DNA from: Arabidopsis thaliana | Lineage: Eukaryota; Streptophyta; Magnoliopsida; Brassicales; Brassicaceae | Reading direction: 5' to 3' | DNA: 64,000 nt | Assembly (NCBI RefSeq): GCF_000001735.4 | Contig: NC_003071.7 | Location: forward strand, 10,471,151-10,535,150 | Shown: positions 35,169 to 45,729 of the stretch, piece by piece | Layout: each line of letters opens with the position of its first letter | Numbering within the stretch: the stretch's first letter is position 1 | Notes under the pieces: model-generated | The model's database searches: none | What the model was told of the DNA's origin: nothing | The model's input: the letters and a program-made list of their open reading frames with translations, nothing else | Made by a program: the position numbers and the translations under genes

Positions 35169-35600
35169 ATGACAACCAAGAAAACTTCATCTGTTGTATT
35201 ACCTTTGTTGCTGGTTTTCGCACTCATCCTTATGCCCATGGTTGCAGGTAACATTTTTTCTTTTTAGTATTCTACTGTCCGAACACCAAAAATATATTTT
35301 ACGCTCTATAATTGATTTAAATCTTTCAGATATTTTTAGTGGGTGGAGTCAAAATTCCCATATACAAATTTTTTTTTTTCCCTTTGCAATTTACATGTTT
35401 AATATTATATTACTATTTTTTGTATTTAAAATATTATTATTGTTATGATCCAAATAGGCCAACTTAAGTCTACATGTCGTATTGCGGAGGCATGGAAAGG
35501 CGCAAAGGAATGTAATGCAAAATGTGCAGCACTAGGTACGACGAGAGGGGGTGTTTGTCAAAAATTCCTAGGTGATCTTTACTGTTGCTGCTGGGATTAA
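35169..35600 (+). CDS. Small secreted defensin-like cysteine-rich peptide
   Basis: Two exons, 35169-35247 and 35458-35600, with GT-AG borders and matching phase, encode 73 residues. The first exon is a clear signal peptide (MTTKKTSSVVLPLLLVFAL) ending at the intron. The second encodes the mature peptide with seven cysteines: STCRIA, KECNAKC, GGVC and a terminal YCCCWD. An intron just after the signal peptide and this spacing fit the plant defensin-like (LCR/DEFL) families. The usual count is six or eight cysteines, so seven is odd. Such peptides are secreted and act in defence or reproductive signalling; the role here is unknown. Both exons are too short to stand out as open frames. Confidence 0.82.
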
Positions 35601-36222
35601 TTCCTAATTAAAATGTACTCTCAATAAACAATATGTACTCGCATCGGTATGAATAAAAGTACGTTTTCGACCAAATATATATATATATATATACATTTGT
35701 ATTATCTCATCCTATTCTATGATACAATTATTTACTCACAATCTAATAAATACTACAAAAACTATAAAAGAATGTCCAAACCAAAGCTTATAAAATCCTC
35801 CTTTCAATATGTACAAATTTTATGATAGAATACAATAAATACTCTATTAAAAGTATGCAAGTAGAAATGTAGTTGCAATTATCAAAAGTTTCCATGGTCA
35901 AAGAAATAAAGGTCTAGAATAAGGTTTTCAAACCTTCAAATCCTGATAAAGTAGGTTTCTAATTACGTATATACATTTTGTGTCCGGTCTTTTGTTTTTT
36001 CGAATTTTTCGAATTTAGATGATTCGGGAATTGGTTGAAGAACCCGATAATAACCAAAAATATTTTAGGTTTAAGTACTATTTACCCAAATCTTGGCCAC
36101 AAATTTTTTCTTAAGACAATAACATAAAACAAGAAATACACCTTGTTCCCTTAAAATAATAATTTAACAAATCAAAAACTGAAGTTATTAATGTATATAT
36201 GTTCTCATATGTATATAATTGT
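35601..36222. other. 3' flank of the defensin-like gene
   Basis: AT-rich, with a short TA run near 35676. No gene is recognised. Confidence 0.5.
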
Positions 36223-37405
36223 TAGGGATGTCAAAATGGATAAAACTTTGTGGATCAATCCAAACCAATCCAATCAATGGATTAAATGAGTGGAGAATTT
36301 GGATCTTAATGGATTAAATGGGTTAATTAGTTAAGTGAATTGGATTGAAATTGTTTAGATTAGAATGGATTAGTGGTTACTCATAATCAAACCAAGAGAA
36401 AACAAACAATCTTAATCAAATGTGTAAACCAAAAATAACCGAATCAAATGTCTAAACCGATTTTAGTAAACCAAAGTAAACATGATTTAACTATTAGAGT
36501 CATGCAATTAATTTTCTCGCCAAAAGCGATTCAACATTTTTCCGCCAAAAACGTAATTAAATATTTACTCGCCTAAAAGGCAATTCAACATTTTCCCGCT
36601 AAAACGCAATTCAATATTTTCCCGCCAAAAATGATTTCACATTTTTCCGCCAAAAACGTGATTCAACAGTTTTTCGTCAAAAACACAATTCAACCGTATC
36701 CCGCCAAAAACGCTATTTAACATTTTCCCGCCAAAATCGCAAATTTACATTTTTCGCCAAAAACACGATTCAACATTTTCCCGCCAAAAAATGATTCGCA
36801 TTCCGTCCCCTTCCCAAAAACGCGATTCAACATTTTTCCGCTAACAACGATTTCACAGTTTCTGGCCAAAAACGAGGTTCAACATTTTTCCGCTAAAACG
36901 ATTTCACATTTCCCGTCTAAAGCGTGATTCCATAATTTTTCCGCCAAAACATGATTCTATAATTTTACTGCCAAAAACATGATTACTTATTTTCTCGCCA
37001 AAACGTGATTCTGTGATATTTTCACCAAAACCGTAATTCTGTATTTTCTCGTTAAAACGTAATTCCATAATTTTTTCATCAGAACGTGATTCCGTGATAT
37101 CAAAAACCTGATCAGAAATGATGATGGTGATGTGATCACTAATGATGATGGTGATCACGAATGATGATGGTAGTGTGATGATAATGATTGTTGTATGATA
37201 GTTATTAGTTATTAATATTAATTATTATTTAGATTATAAGAAAACTGTTTAATGGATAAATTCATTTAATCCATTAATTCAACAACTTAAATGAGTTATG
37301 GTTTAAGCCAAACTATTTGCTAAATGAATTGGGTATATTAATTATCCATTAGATACTAATCCATATGGATTGGTTTGATTTGGTTTAACCAACTTGACAT
37401 CCCAA
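36223..37405. mobile_element. Non-autonomous element with hAT-like ends
   Basis: The left end reads TAGGGATGTCAAAATGG and the right end, inverted, reads TGGGATGTCAAGTTGG. ATGGATTAAATG-type words recur in inverted orientation inside both ends. Such ends resemble those of plant hAT-family elements. No transposase frame is present and the interior is mostly minisatellite. I could not find a clear 8-bp target duplication, so the exact borders are uncertain. Confidence 0.5.
36510..37095. repeat. Diverged minisatellite of about 27 bp
   Basis: Roughly twenty irregular units built on the pattern ATTCAACATTTTTCCGCCAAAAACG. Unit length varies from about 23 to 29 bases, with point differences throughout. 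The minus strand reads through part of it as an open frame, which I regard as chance. Confidence 0.85.
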
Positions 37406-37917
37406 ATCACGGCTATCGAGTTTGGTTCATGTAAAGCCCGATACCAGAAATTATTGAGATTAGAACCCGATCGGTTTAACAAGAATCAAAGTAGAACGGG
37501 TTTACGTTTTTGGGTCAGATTCGATTCGGTTCTTCAGGTTCGAGTATTATGCTCAGCCCTAGTGATGACAAAAGGAGAGTAAGAAATAGTGTATGAAAAT
37601 GTAAAGTCGTATCCAAAAAGATATTATATATAGATGCATCCTTCAAGAATCTAGTCAAGTTCAGAGAATCCTCTCCGATATAAAAATATCCCAATGTATC
37701 TTCTATCTCTAAAAAATGCAAATCAATCTTAAAAAACATATATATACTAGAACCAAAGCCAGTCCTAAAAAATTATGTCTCTGATAGAAGACAACATAAA
37801 CAATACCATTTTGGTTATATATCTTTTACTAAACAACAAACACTCCATCAACTTAACAACCAAAAAGGATTAGAGTAAGACATGAAAATCTTAACATACT
37901 ATAATCAAACATTATTT
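37406..37917. other. Spacer before the At2g24696-like REM gene
   Basis: No coding sequence is recognised. The right part is the probable 3' flank of the REM gene starting at 37918. Confidence 0.5.
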
Positions 37918-39752
37918 TTATTTCCCGGACTTGGGACAGAATTTAAATACGGGCCTTGTGTCATATTTGTACATACATTCTAAGGTGAAAGACTTTCCAA
38001 TCTTTACGCCATTAGATTCACAGAAATATCTCCAACCACATCCTACAGATACGATTCCATCTCTTGTCAATAGATCTCCCCACCACCACTCCATTTCATT
38101 TATACCCAACATATATATTTTTCCAACTTTGTCTATGCCATTAGCTTTCATGAAGTGACTTGGAAGACGCTGCAAGATATTTGATAAACACTTCTTGTTA
38201 TTGATTAGAATTCAAGATATATAAAAACATATTGATCTCTAAATCAAGGGTTTATTTTATAAGCTTACCAGCATACCGGCTTTGACATCTTCTGGTACGA
38301 GTGTTATCACTAATCGGTTTTCGCTTAGTGATGCTTGATTAATCATCTCCTCTGTGTTCTTGTCTTTCTCGGGTTCATTTCTATTTCTAGCCTCAGTGGA
38401 CACATACTCTTTCTCACAAGCTACTGGAAAGTTCTCTCTACGCTTCCTTTTATCACTTTTGGAAGTATTTGTCCCATACAAACTGAGAATAGGAGAGTCA
38501 TTTTCCCAAATGGACTCCAGTGTAAAGTACTCACCTATCTTCAACCTATTGGCTTTCGCAAAATCTACCCATCCCCTTCCCAAGCTCATTCTTCCTGTGC
38601 TTTCCCGTAAAAGATTAGCCAATATCCTCGTACCATCTGTTCCCACTAGTGTTACCATCTTTGGTTCGCCCAAGCCATTATTTTTCAGGAATCGCCTTGA
38701 GAGATACTGAAAGTATTTGAAATGTGAATTAAATGAAATACACTATCTTGCAATAAAACAAACAAGAGTTTTTACTTGATGAAAAAAAAACTCACCAATC
38801 TTTTGTTTCTAAGACAGTCAGGTACGAGTCTTACAGTCACGAATCTCTCCTGGTTTGGTAACTTTTTATACTTGATAATAGATTGAGAGGGGGGAAAATA
38901 GAGCAAAGGTGTTTCCTCCTTTATCGTTAGTTCGAACACAAAAAAACTTCCTACCTTTTTCCCGTTTTCGTCACAGAAATGTCTCCAACCTCTGGTTATG
39001 CAAAAACTATCTAAGTTTTTGTCGAACTTCAGATCCATTTCCCATGATCTATCCCCTCCATCTGTTAGAAAAATCTTGCGGCATTTTTTATTTAGACCAT
39101 TAGAACTTGTGCAATCTTGTGGAAGATACTGCAAGGGTTCACAAAAGAAGTGTTGTCAGATGAAGAAGAGCCAGTGCCAGTGTTCACAAAAACAAAGGGG
39201 TTCACAAAAGGGCTAAACAATTTAAGTAAACGTACCAGTGCATCTTCCTTTAGATTTGAAGCCTTGACAAGGGCTACAAAAGAAGAGTTGCCAGATGAAG
39301 AAGAGCCAGCTTCGGATTGTGAACTGTTCTTCCTCACTTTTTTTACTCTTTCAAGCTGATCTGTGTCAAATAAACAAATCCCACATGTTAAAACCATCTT
39401 CGGATCGAAAACTTTATGTTTTTAAAACTCATCAAACTAATATAGAACGGAAGTGATGATGAAACCGGTCTTGTCTTGATCATCATGACCTTCTTCTGTC
39501 CTTAGACGCTGATGCTTCTTACTTGTGTAAAACATGTAAGAAATCTCCGTTCATATAGATGCAAACAAGGCTTTTTTTTGTACAGATTTTCGAAATCTTT
39601 CTTCAAAGGATTGTTCTCTCAACTCAGATCTGACTATAGCTCGTTGATTAAAAACGAAAATCATCAGAACAAAACGTACCGATCTTGTTGATATCATTGT
39701 TGCTGGGCATGGGTTTGTCACGGATGTCACAGGCGCTGACGTTGAACAGCAT
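37918..39752 (-). CDS. REM-type protein with three B3 domains
   Basis: Five exons: 39752-39680, 39360-39236, 39128-38796, 38706-38269 and 38169-37918, giving 406 residues with consistent phases. B3 domains start at residues 67 (YLPQDCTSSN), 178 (YLSRRFLKNN) and 324 (RLPSHFMKAN). As in REM12, the first exon (MLFNVSACDIRDKPMPSNND) corresponds to the tail of a lost N-terminal B3 domain. The last domain has an unusual aromatic run (MEWWWGDLL). In the second intron, 39146-39176 repeats part of exon 2 (AGATGAAGAAGAGCCAG). Order suggests At2g24696. It is probably nuclear and DNA-binding like its relatives; expression is unknown. Confidence 0.75.
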
Positions 39753-40985
39753 CGTTGTCAGTGGAGAAGAATTAATTTTGATATTCTGGTCGGAGAGAAA
39801 AAGAGACGGAGATGAAACTGTGTAATGTCCGAAATGATTTTAGACCCAACAAAGAAAAAAAACCTAATGTTCAGATAAGAATCTTCTTTTACCTTTTAGA
39901 GAGCATGCACTTTTGGGAAATTTTTAAACATGGGCGCGTACGTAGACTAAATAATTATGAGTTAAATCTAGTTGATGATTTTGTTAAGGAATTTGACCAA
40001 CCTTGGTTTTGCTTATACTTTTTAAATTTTTTGTTTTATGGGGCTTCTAAAATTCACCTTTCTTTACTAGATGTAACTTTAATTTATGAGATGATTTGTT
40101 AACGGTTATTTATGAGAGAAATTAATATTTCAACCAAATTGACGGATTATTGTTAAGTGGTTAAGCTCCCGCGCAAAACTAATATCTTTTTAGATTGGTT
40201 GAAAAGCTGAATCGGATAAGCTATTGGATTTGTAAAATTTATTTTTTTTTGTTTTTTTTGCTTCTAAGAGTTTTTTAGAAAACTTTTTATTCTTAAGAAG
40301 TTAATTTGATGGATAATAATCGTTGACATGGGTTTGTAGTTTAATTTGGTATGGTCAAGGTTTTATTCTTAGGAAGTTAATTTAATGGATAATACTCTTT
40401 TTTACTAGATAAGTTCCCCCGTACAATGTTTTTAACAAGCTAAGAAGTTAAGTCAGATAAAATATGGGTTTGTAATTTAATTTAGATTGGTCTAGCTAGT
40501 TTTTATTAGTTTTCCATTCAACGTTTATTTTTTTTAAGTAGGTCTTCTCGTGGTATGTCATAGATTCTGTTTTTTCTACATCGATTATAGTTATGTTATA
40601 CAATAGTTTTGAGGGTTCATCTAATGAGAATCTATGAAAATCCACAACATGACCTCTCAAATTAGCATCTAAGTATATAGAAATACACTAAGTCTCCTTT
40701 AGCTTAGTAAAATGCTATATACACATGTATTATAAATACTAGTTGTAATATTATGATTCGATTATGAGAATTTACTTTCTGATTATGAATAATATGGTAT
40801 GAGAGCAAAGTGCTTAACAAACTTTCTCTCTTTCTCGTTCTTCTCTATTTTCCCGGAAAATTAAAATTTTCTTTATACATGTGTTATTTTTTCAAACCGA
40901 AATATACCATATATATATGATACATTATTGTTAGATTTTCTTTTATATCATTACATCATATTTCTAAAATATATTTTTCTAATAT
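39753..40985. other. AT-rich spacer upstream of the three-B3 gene
   Basis: The first part is the likely promoter. Between about 40290 and 40400 the words TATTCTTAAGAAGTTAATTT and TATTCTTAGGAAGTTAATTT repeat with similar surroundings. No gene is seen. Confidence 0.5.
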
Positions 40986-40989
40986 GAAA

Positions 40990-41500
40990 AACAAGAGATA
41001 TTTTCCCTATATTTTATCTTTATTTTCTTCACATTAAAATAAAATAAAATCATTTGATAATAAAATAATTAAGGATTTTTGTCGGTTTTTGTGTCGGCAG
41101 TTTATGGTATAATATCTTATAATTTGTTTCTGTTTTTTTCCTCTTCACTTTACTATAAATGTGAGAGATTTTCCCTATATTTTCCCTTTATTTTCTTCAC
41201 ATTAAATAAAATACAAAGAAAGATCAAATCATTTGATAATAATATAATTAAGGATTTTTGTGTCTGCAATTTATGATATAATATCTTACAATTTGTTTCT
41301 GTTTTTTTCCTCTTCACTTTACTATAAATGAGAGAGATTTTCCCTTGATTTTCTTCACATTAAACAAAATACAAAGAAATATCAAATCATTTGATAGTAA
41401 AATAAGTAAGGATTTTTGTCCATTTTTTGTTTCTGCAATATATGGCTTAATATCTTACAACTTGTTTCTGTTTTCTTCCTCTTCACTTTAATATAAATGA
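40990..41500. repeat. Tandem repeat with period of about 169 bp
   Basis: Three consecutive copies end in the same block (CTCTTCACTTTA, then CTATAAATG or TATAAATG) at 41161, 41330 and 41499. Each contains TTTCTTCACATTAAA and AAGGATTTTTGT. A fourth, decayed partial copy follows to about 41580. The unit differs from the centromeric 178-bp repeat as I remember it. Confidence 0.85.
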
Positions 41501-41898
41501 CTCTTCACTTTAATATAAGTTACATTTTCCTATATTTTATCTATGATTTTCACATCATTTAAAGTAAAATATAAAGATAAAAATATATGATGATAAAAAA
41601 AGATATACAGTATAAGATGTTAATTTTGATTTTTTGCTACATGTATAGCAGATAGCCCTTTAATTAGAAGTCTATCTCTACTACATACTGAAGTATGAAG
41701 TTTATGATTGGTGTCGACAATCAAGATGTTTAGTGACCCCCAAAAATAATTATATAAAATCTTTAACGATTCTTGTTTAGTAAACCAATATTATCTGAAT
41801 TAATGATGATTTAAACGGCATTTTTTAACATGAAAATTAAACCATAGAAGGAAAGAAGTTTATTTGAGCGATGATCCTAGACATTCTTAATATTGTTC
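41501..41898. other. Spacer after the 169-bp repeat
   Basis: Decayed repeat edge followed by the 3' flank of REM10. No gene is seen. Confidence 0.5.
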
Positions 41899-44138
41899 TC
41901 AAACTTTGGAACAAAACTTAAGAAGAGGAACTGTGTCTTCCCAAATCAACTCCAAGATAAACGACTCATTCATCTCAACACCATTAACCTCGCAGAAACC
42001 TTTTGAACCTCTTCCTAAACTCATTGTTCCGATCTTGTCCATCAGTAGTGAAGTACGCCATTTTGCATCGTATCTATCAACCATCGTTATCTTCCCCGCC
42101 TTTTTGATTCCATTCCGCTTCATGAATTCAAACGGAAGATTCTGTAGATACCATCATCAGATTATATATCGAGAGTATTAAGTGGAAAAAAAAAAACAAG
42201 AAAAAAACAGAGTTTTCTTGTGAAACTTACAAGTTTACTTGAATGTGTAAGTGTTAAGGTCACAAATCGGTTTTGGCTTGTTGAGTTTTTCTCTTCTGTG
42301 GAAACATATTCTTGTTTAATAGTTTGTGAACATTGTCCTTGCCTTATATCTTCATTGATAGGTTCAGCAAAAGGAAGAGTATCTTTCTCGCTAGCTTTAA
42401 AGGAGTCATTACAGTAAACTTCTTCCCCAAGAAACTCATTTTCTGTGGCTTCCATGCCAAGAAACTCTTTTTTGGTAACTTTTAAACTCTGTCCATGCCT
42501 TGTGTCATTGCTAGGATCTGCAGAGGAAGAAAGTGCTTCTTGTTATTCAATTTTATTTCAATATTTTTGTTTCTTGAAAGAATAAAGCATAAACAACTTA
42601 CTAAGTTTGTGTAGATCTTCACTGTTCAAGGGTAACAACTGGAGCACAGGTGTTTCTTCGTTATGGACTAATTTGAATTTGAGCAAGTCTCCTGGTTTCT
42701 TCCCATTAGCCACACAGAATCTTCTCCAACCTCTTATCGTTAAAAACCGGCCTGTATGTGCCTCATGTTTCACATCTATCGTCCATGATTCTCCCTCTTC
42801 ATTCATTAGACACATCTGAAATTTCTTCAACAAACCATTTGACATAATGAACGTCTTCGGAAGATACTGCAGTCAAGTACAGTCACCATGAATATCATTA
42901 AAACACCTCTCAGTCAAATCAAAATCAATATATGTAAGTCAGGAGTATCATAACCAGTCTATCTCGGCTTAGATTTGAAGCCGTGACAGTGGCTACAAAA
43001 GAAGAAAGGTCCGGTGAAGAAGGAGCTGCTTCTGTTTTTCGAATCTTGTGTCTTGGAAGACTCTCTGTATCAATTATAGAATCTGATTGAGATTTTTCTC
43101 AATAACCAACGGATTATGAAAATTAACTTACGAAGTTTGTCTAAATCTTCAATGGTCATAGGGAACAACTGTATCATAGGTGTTTCTTCATTTTTGACCA
43201 ATTTGAATGCAAAAACGTCTCCAGGTTTCTTCCCATTAGCAATACAGAAACTTCTCCAGCCTCTTCTCATGTAAAACCGGCCGTAATTATATGCCTCGCG
43301 TCTCAAGTCTATCTTCCATGATTCTCCTTCTTCATTCATTAACACAATCTGATATTTGTTCATCAGACCATTTGACAATGCAAACTCTTTCGGAATATAC
43401 TGCAAATGCCGCCACAAGCCAAGTTAGATAGAGTTATCAAGAATATACAATAACATAAAAATTACTGTAATGAGTAATATGGAAGTAACATACCAATGTA
43501 TCGCGCTTTAGATTCGAACCCGTGACAGTGGCCACAAAACAAGAATCTAGTGAATTGTCTGGTGCAGACTCAGCTTCTCTCTTTAGACTCTTTTTCTTAC
43601 TTGAAACATTCTCCGTACCACAAAGTTTCTCTGTTGATAGATTAAGTAATATTCTTAGACTCATTCTAAATGTGCTAATGATATTTAATATGAAACTAAG
43701 GTTACCAATTTTATCCTCTTCAAGGGTATCTTCTCCGTATTGAATCTCACAGCAACTTGGTCCTAAAGCTGTGACATGGAACACTAACTCTCCTTCTTGT
43801 CTGAAAACAACAATGTCACCAACTCGGAGATCATGTGCGATTGTGAAATCTTCCCAACCATTAGAGAGTCTCCGGCCGTCTATCTTCACTTTCCATGTCA
43901 TCTCCGATGCATCTGATCTGAGCTCAGCCGTTTTTCCTACGTTAGTTCCCACTAAGTACTTCAAGAAGAACGCCACAGGAATGTCCTGAAACAGCATGCT
44001 AGATGAGTTACAAACAGAAGTAACTTAACTGGTCGGAGAGAGTATAGAGAAACAGAGTACCAGGTGGTTGGTGAAACCGGGAAGAAGTGGTTGGAAGAAT
44101 TGTGGGTTGATCGGAGAATAGAGAAGTGGATTAGCCAT
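41899..44138 (-). CDS. REM10: REM10, four-domain B3 transcription factor
   Basis: Eight exons: 44138-44061, 43985-43706, 43630-43494, 43399-43132, 43064-42955, 42866-42602, 42517-42231 and 42141-41899. The model is 555 residues, the length I recall for REM10. B3 domains begin at residues 27 ([10 protein letters not shown]), 166 (YIPKEFALSN), 292 (YLPKTFIMSN) and 476 (NLPFEFMKRN). The N-terminal domain is complete, with SNGWEDFTIAHDLRVGDIVV and LGPSCCEIQ, so this gene is the best reference for what REM12 and REM11 have lost. Exon pairs 3/4 and 5/6 are duplicates of a linker-plus-B3 module (SSFVATVTASNL, then YxPKxF). REM proteins are nuclear and linked to reproductive meristems. Confidence 0.9.
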
Positions 44139-44233
44139 ATTCAGACGTTGAATTTTTTTAAGTTTTTCTTCTTCTGAGCGGAGAGAAGATGAACTAACAA
44201 CTTTGTATCCCTTACTTCTGTAATGTAAAAAAA

Positions 44234-44325
44234 TAACCTTTCTCAGCTTTCTATACAAAACGTCAAAGAAACTTTCTCAGCTTTTTCTATAAAGCAATGT
44301 TAAAAAAGACCTTTATCAGCTTTTT
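44234..44325. promoter_or_regulatory. Three spaced CTTTCTCAGCTTT repeats upstream of REM10
   Basis: The words CTTTCTCAGCTTTCTAT, CTTTCTCAGCTTTTTCTAT and CTTTATCAGCTTTTTCC occur in a row within about 90 bases, starting about 95 bases upstream of the REM10 ATG. They could be a small promoter repeat with regulatory value or a simple local duplication. Confidence 0.5.
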
Positions 44326-44333
44326 CCAAAGAC

Positions 44334-44342
44334 TATATATTG
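44334..44342 (-). promoter_or_regulatory. Possible TATA box upstream of REM10
   Basis: The minus strand carries CAATATATAG about 200 bases before the ATG. If used, the leader would include the CTTTCTCAGC repeats. Weak evidence. Confidence 0.3.
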
Positions 44343-45729
44343 TTTTCGAAAAAAACAAGTTTTGACTGAGAATAGTGTTGGGATTGAACATAAAGACTCT
44401 GATTGGTTATGGAAAATATTCATCAAATAAACTTAGCAAATATCAATGAACGAGAAAAATAAATCTTGAGAAGACATTGGTCTTTAACCAAAAGAAAGAA
44501 AAAAAGAAGAAGAAAAAGATCTGAAACTAAATATGCTTAATTCAACACGTAGGTACCATAATAATGTAAAAATAGTTTACAAGAAATTAAATCTTAGGAA
44601 GTGAAAACATTCATGTTTGCTATCAAAATATCATATGGTTTTGACAGTAAATTAGTTAGTTACGTTGTGGATTCGTTTTTGTCAAAAAGAATAAGAATTC
44701 GATTCTTTGTTTGCATTTACGTTTATATTTTTCAAAAAGTGAGTTTATTGTAAAACTGAAAAACGTTTTGTATTTTTAACAATGTAAAAGAATATTTTAA
44801 GTACACGCAAAAAAGGCTTAAAATAATAGTGTGTTCAATCTTCAATGTAAGCAACATTTCTCTTGAAACCACAAACAAAAATCACGAGAGGGAACTATTT
44901 GTACATCAGTATTCAGTAGCACTGTAGGAATACGTATCACGTGCATCTAGGCTATCTCTTTATTCCCCACAAAGCAAAAAAAGAAAAAATCCAAACTAAT
45001 CACTACAAAGTACAAAGCGCAACGCACCAAAATATCCATCTTTTCTTTTGTTTGTGAACAGTTCCATCTATTGTCTCCTTTTCCAGTGAAAACCAATATG
45101 TATTGGGTCTGAATGGAAGAACAGAGGAGTTACGGATATAAAGCAGAGCAGGACAAACACAATTGTATCTTAATAAACCAATATATCCAGTTATTCACCT
45201 GTACTTGGTTTTGTCCTACTACAATAATAGATTTGCATTTGAATGCATTTAAGTATATTAAAAAGTGGTTAAACTAACACTATTACTACAATTATCCAAA
45301 TTATTTTCGTTTCTAATATTTATTCTTTCTATTTTCTACTTCTATGTTAAAATGTCTTAATTGTCAAACTATGAAATCCACATCTCACTTTGCGCTGAGA
45401 CCACATCTTTTTTTCAGCATAAACGTGAAAATTTCTTTAGATTATATTAACTGCATATAAGTATAACCCAAAAAAGAAAAAGTATAACCCTAATTCCAGA
45501 TAAGTTAATATGCTACTAGTCGTTAGCACATAAGAATTTATAGCATTAGGTTTAATGTCTTGCATAACACGTAATAAAATCTACCTCTATTGTAACTTTG
45601 ATAGTCTCTCTTAAATGGGTCATTTGTTTCTGAAAATCCTTATTTACAAAATAAAGTACAATTCTTCATTCAAAAGAAAAAAAAAGTACAATAGTTTGGT
45701 ATAATAATAGCATATGTTTTTTTGTTAAA
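44343..45729. other. Spacer between REM10 and GLR2.3
   Basis: AT-rich, no gene recognised. From about 45530 to 45729 it is the 3' flank of GLR2.3 and resembles the flank of GLR2.2 at 51460-51632. Confidence 0.6.

Noticed and set aside
36510-37095. Regular repeats with short spacing that might suggest a CRISPR array
   Set aside because: Units are irregular, diverged and contiguous with no unique spacers, and the context is plant nuclear DNA. A minisatellite explains it.
36904-37158. Minus-strand frame with repeated ESRFGEKI-like words
   Set aside because: It is a translation of the minisatellite. The repeats come from DNA structure, and there is no upstream support for a gene.
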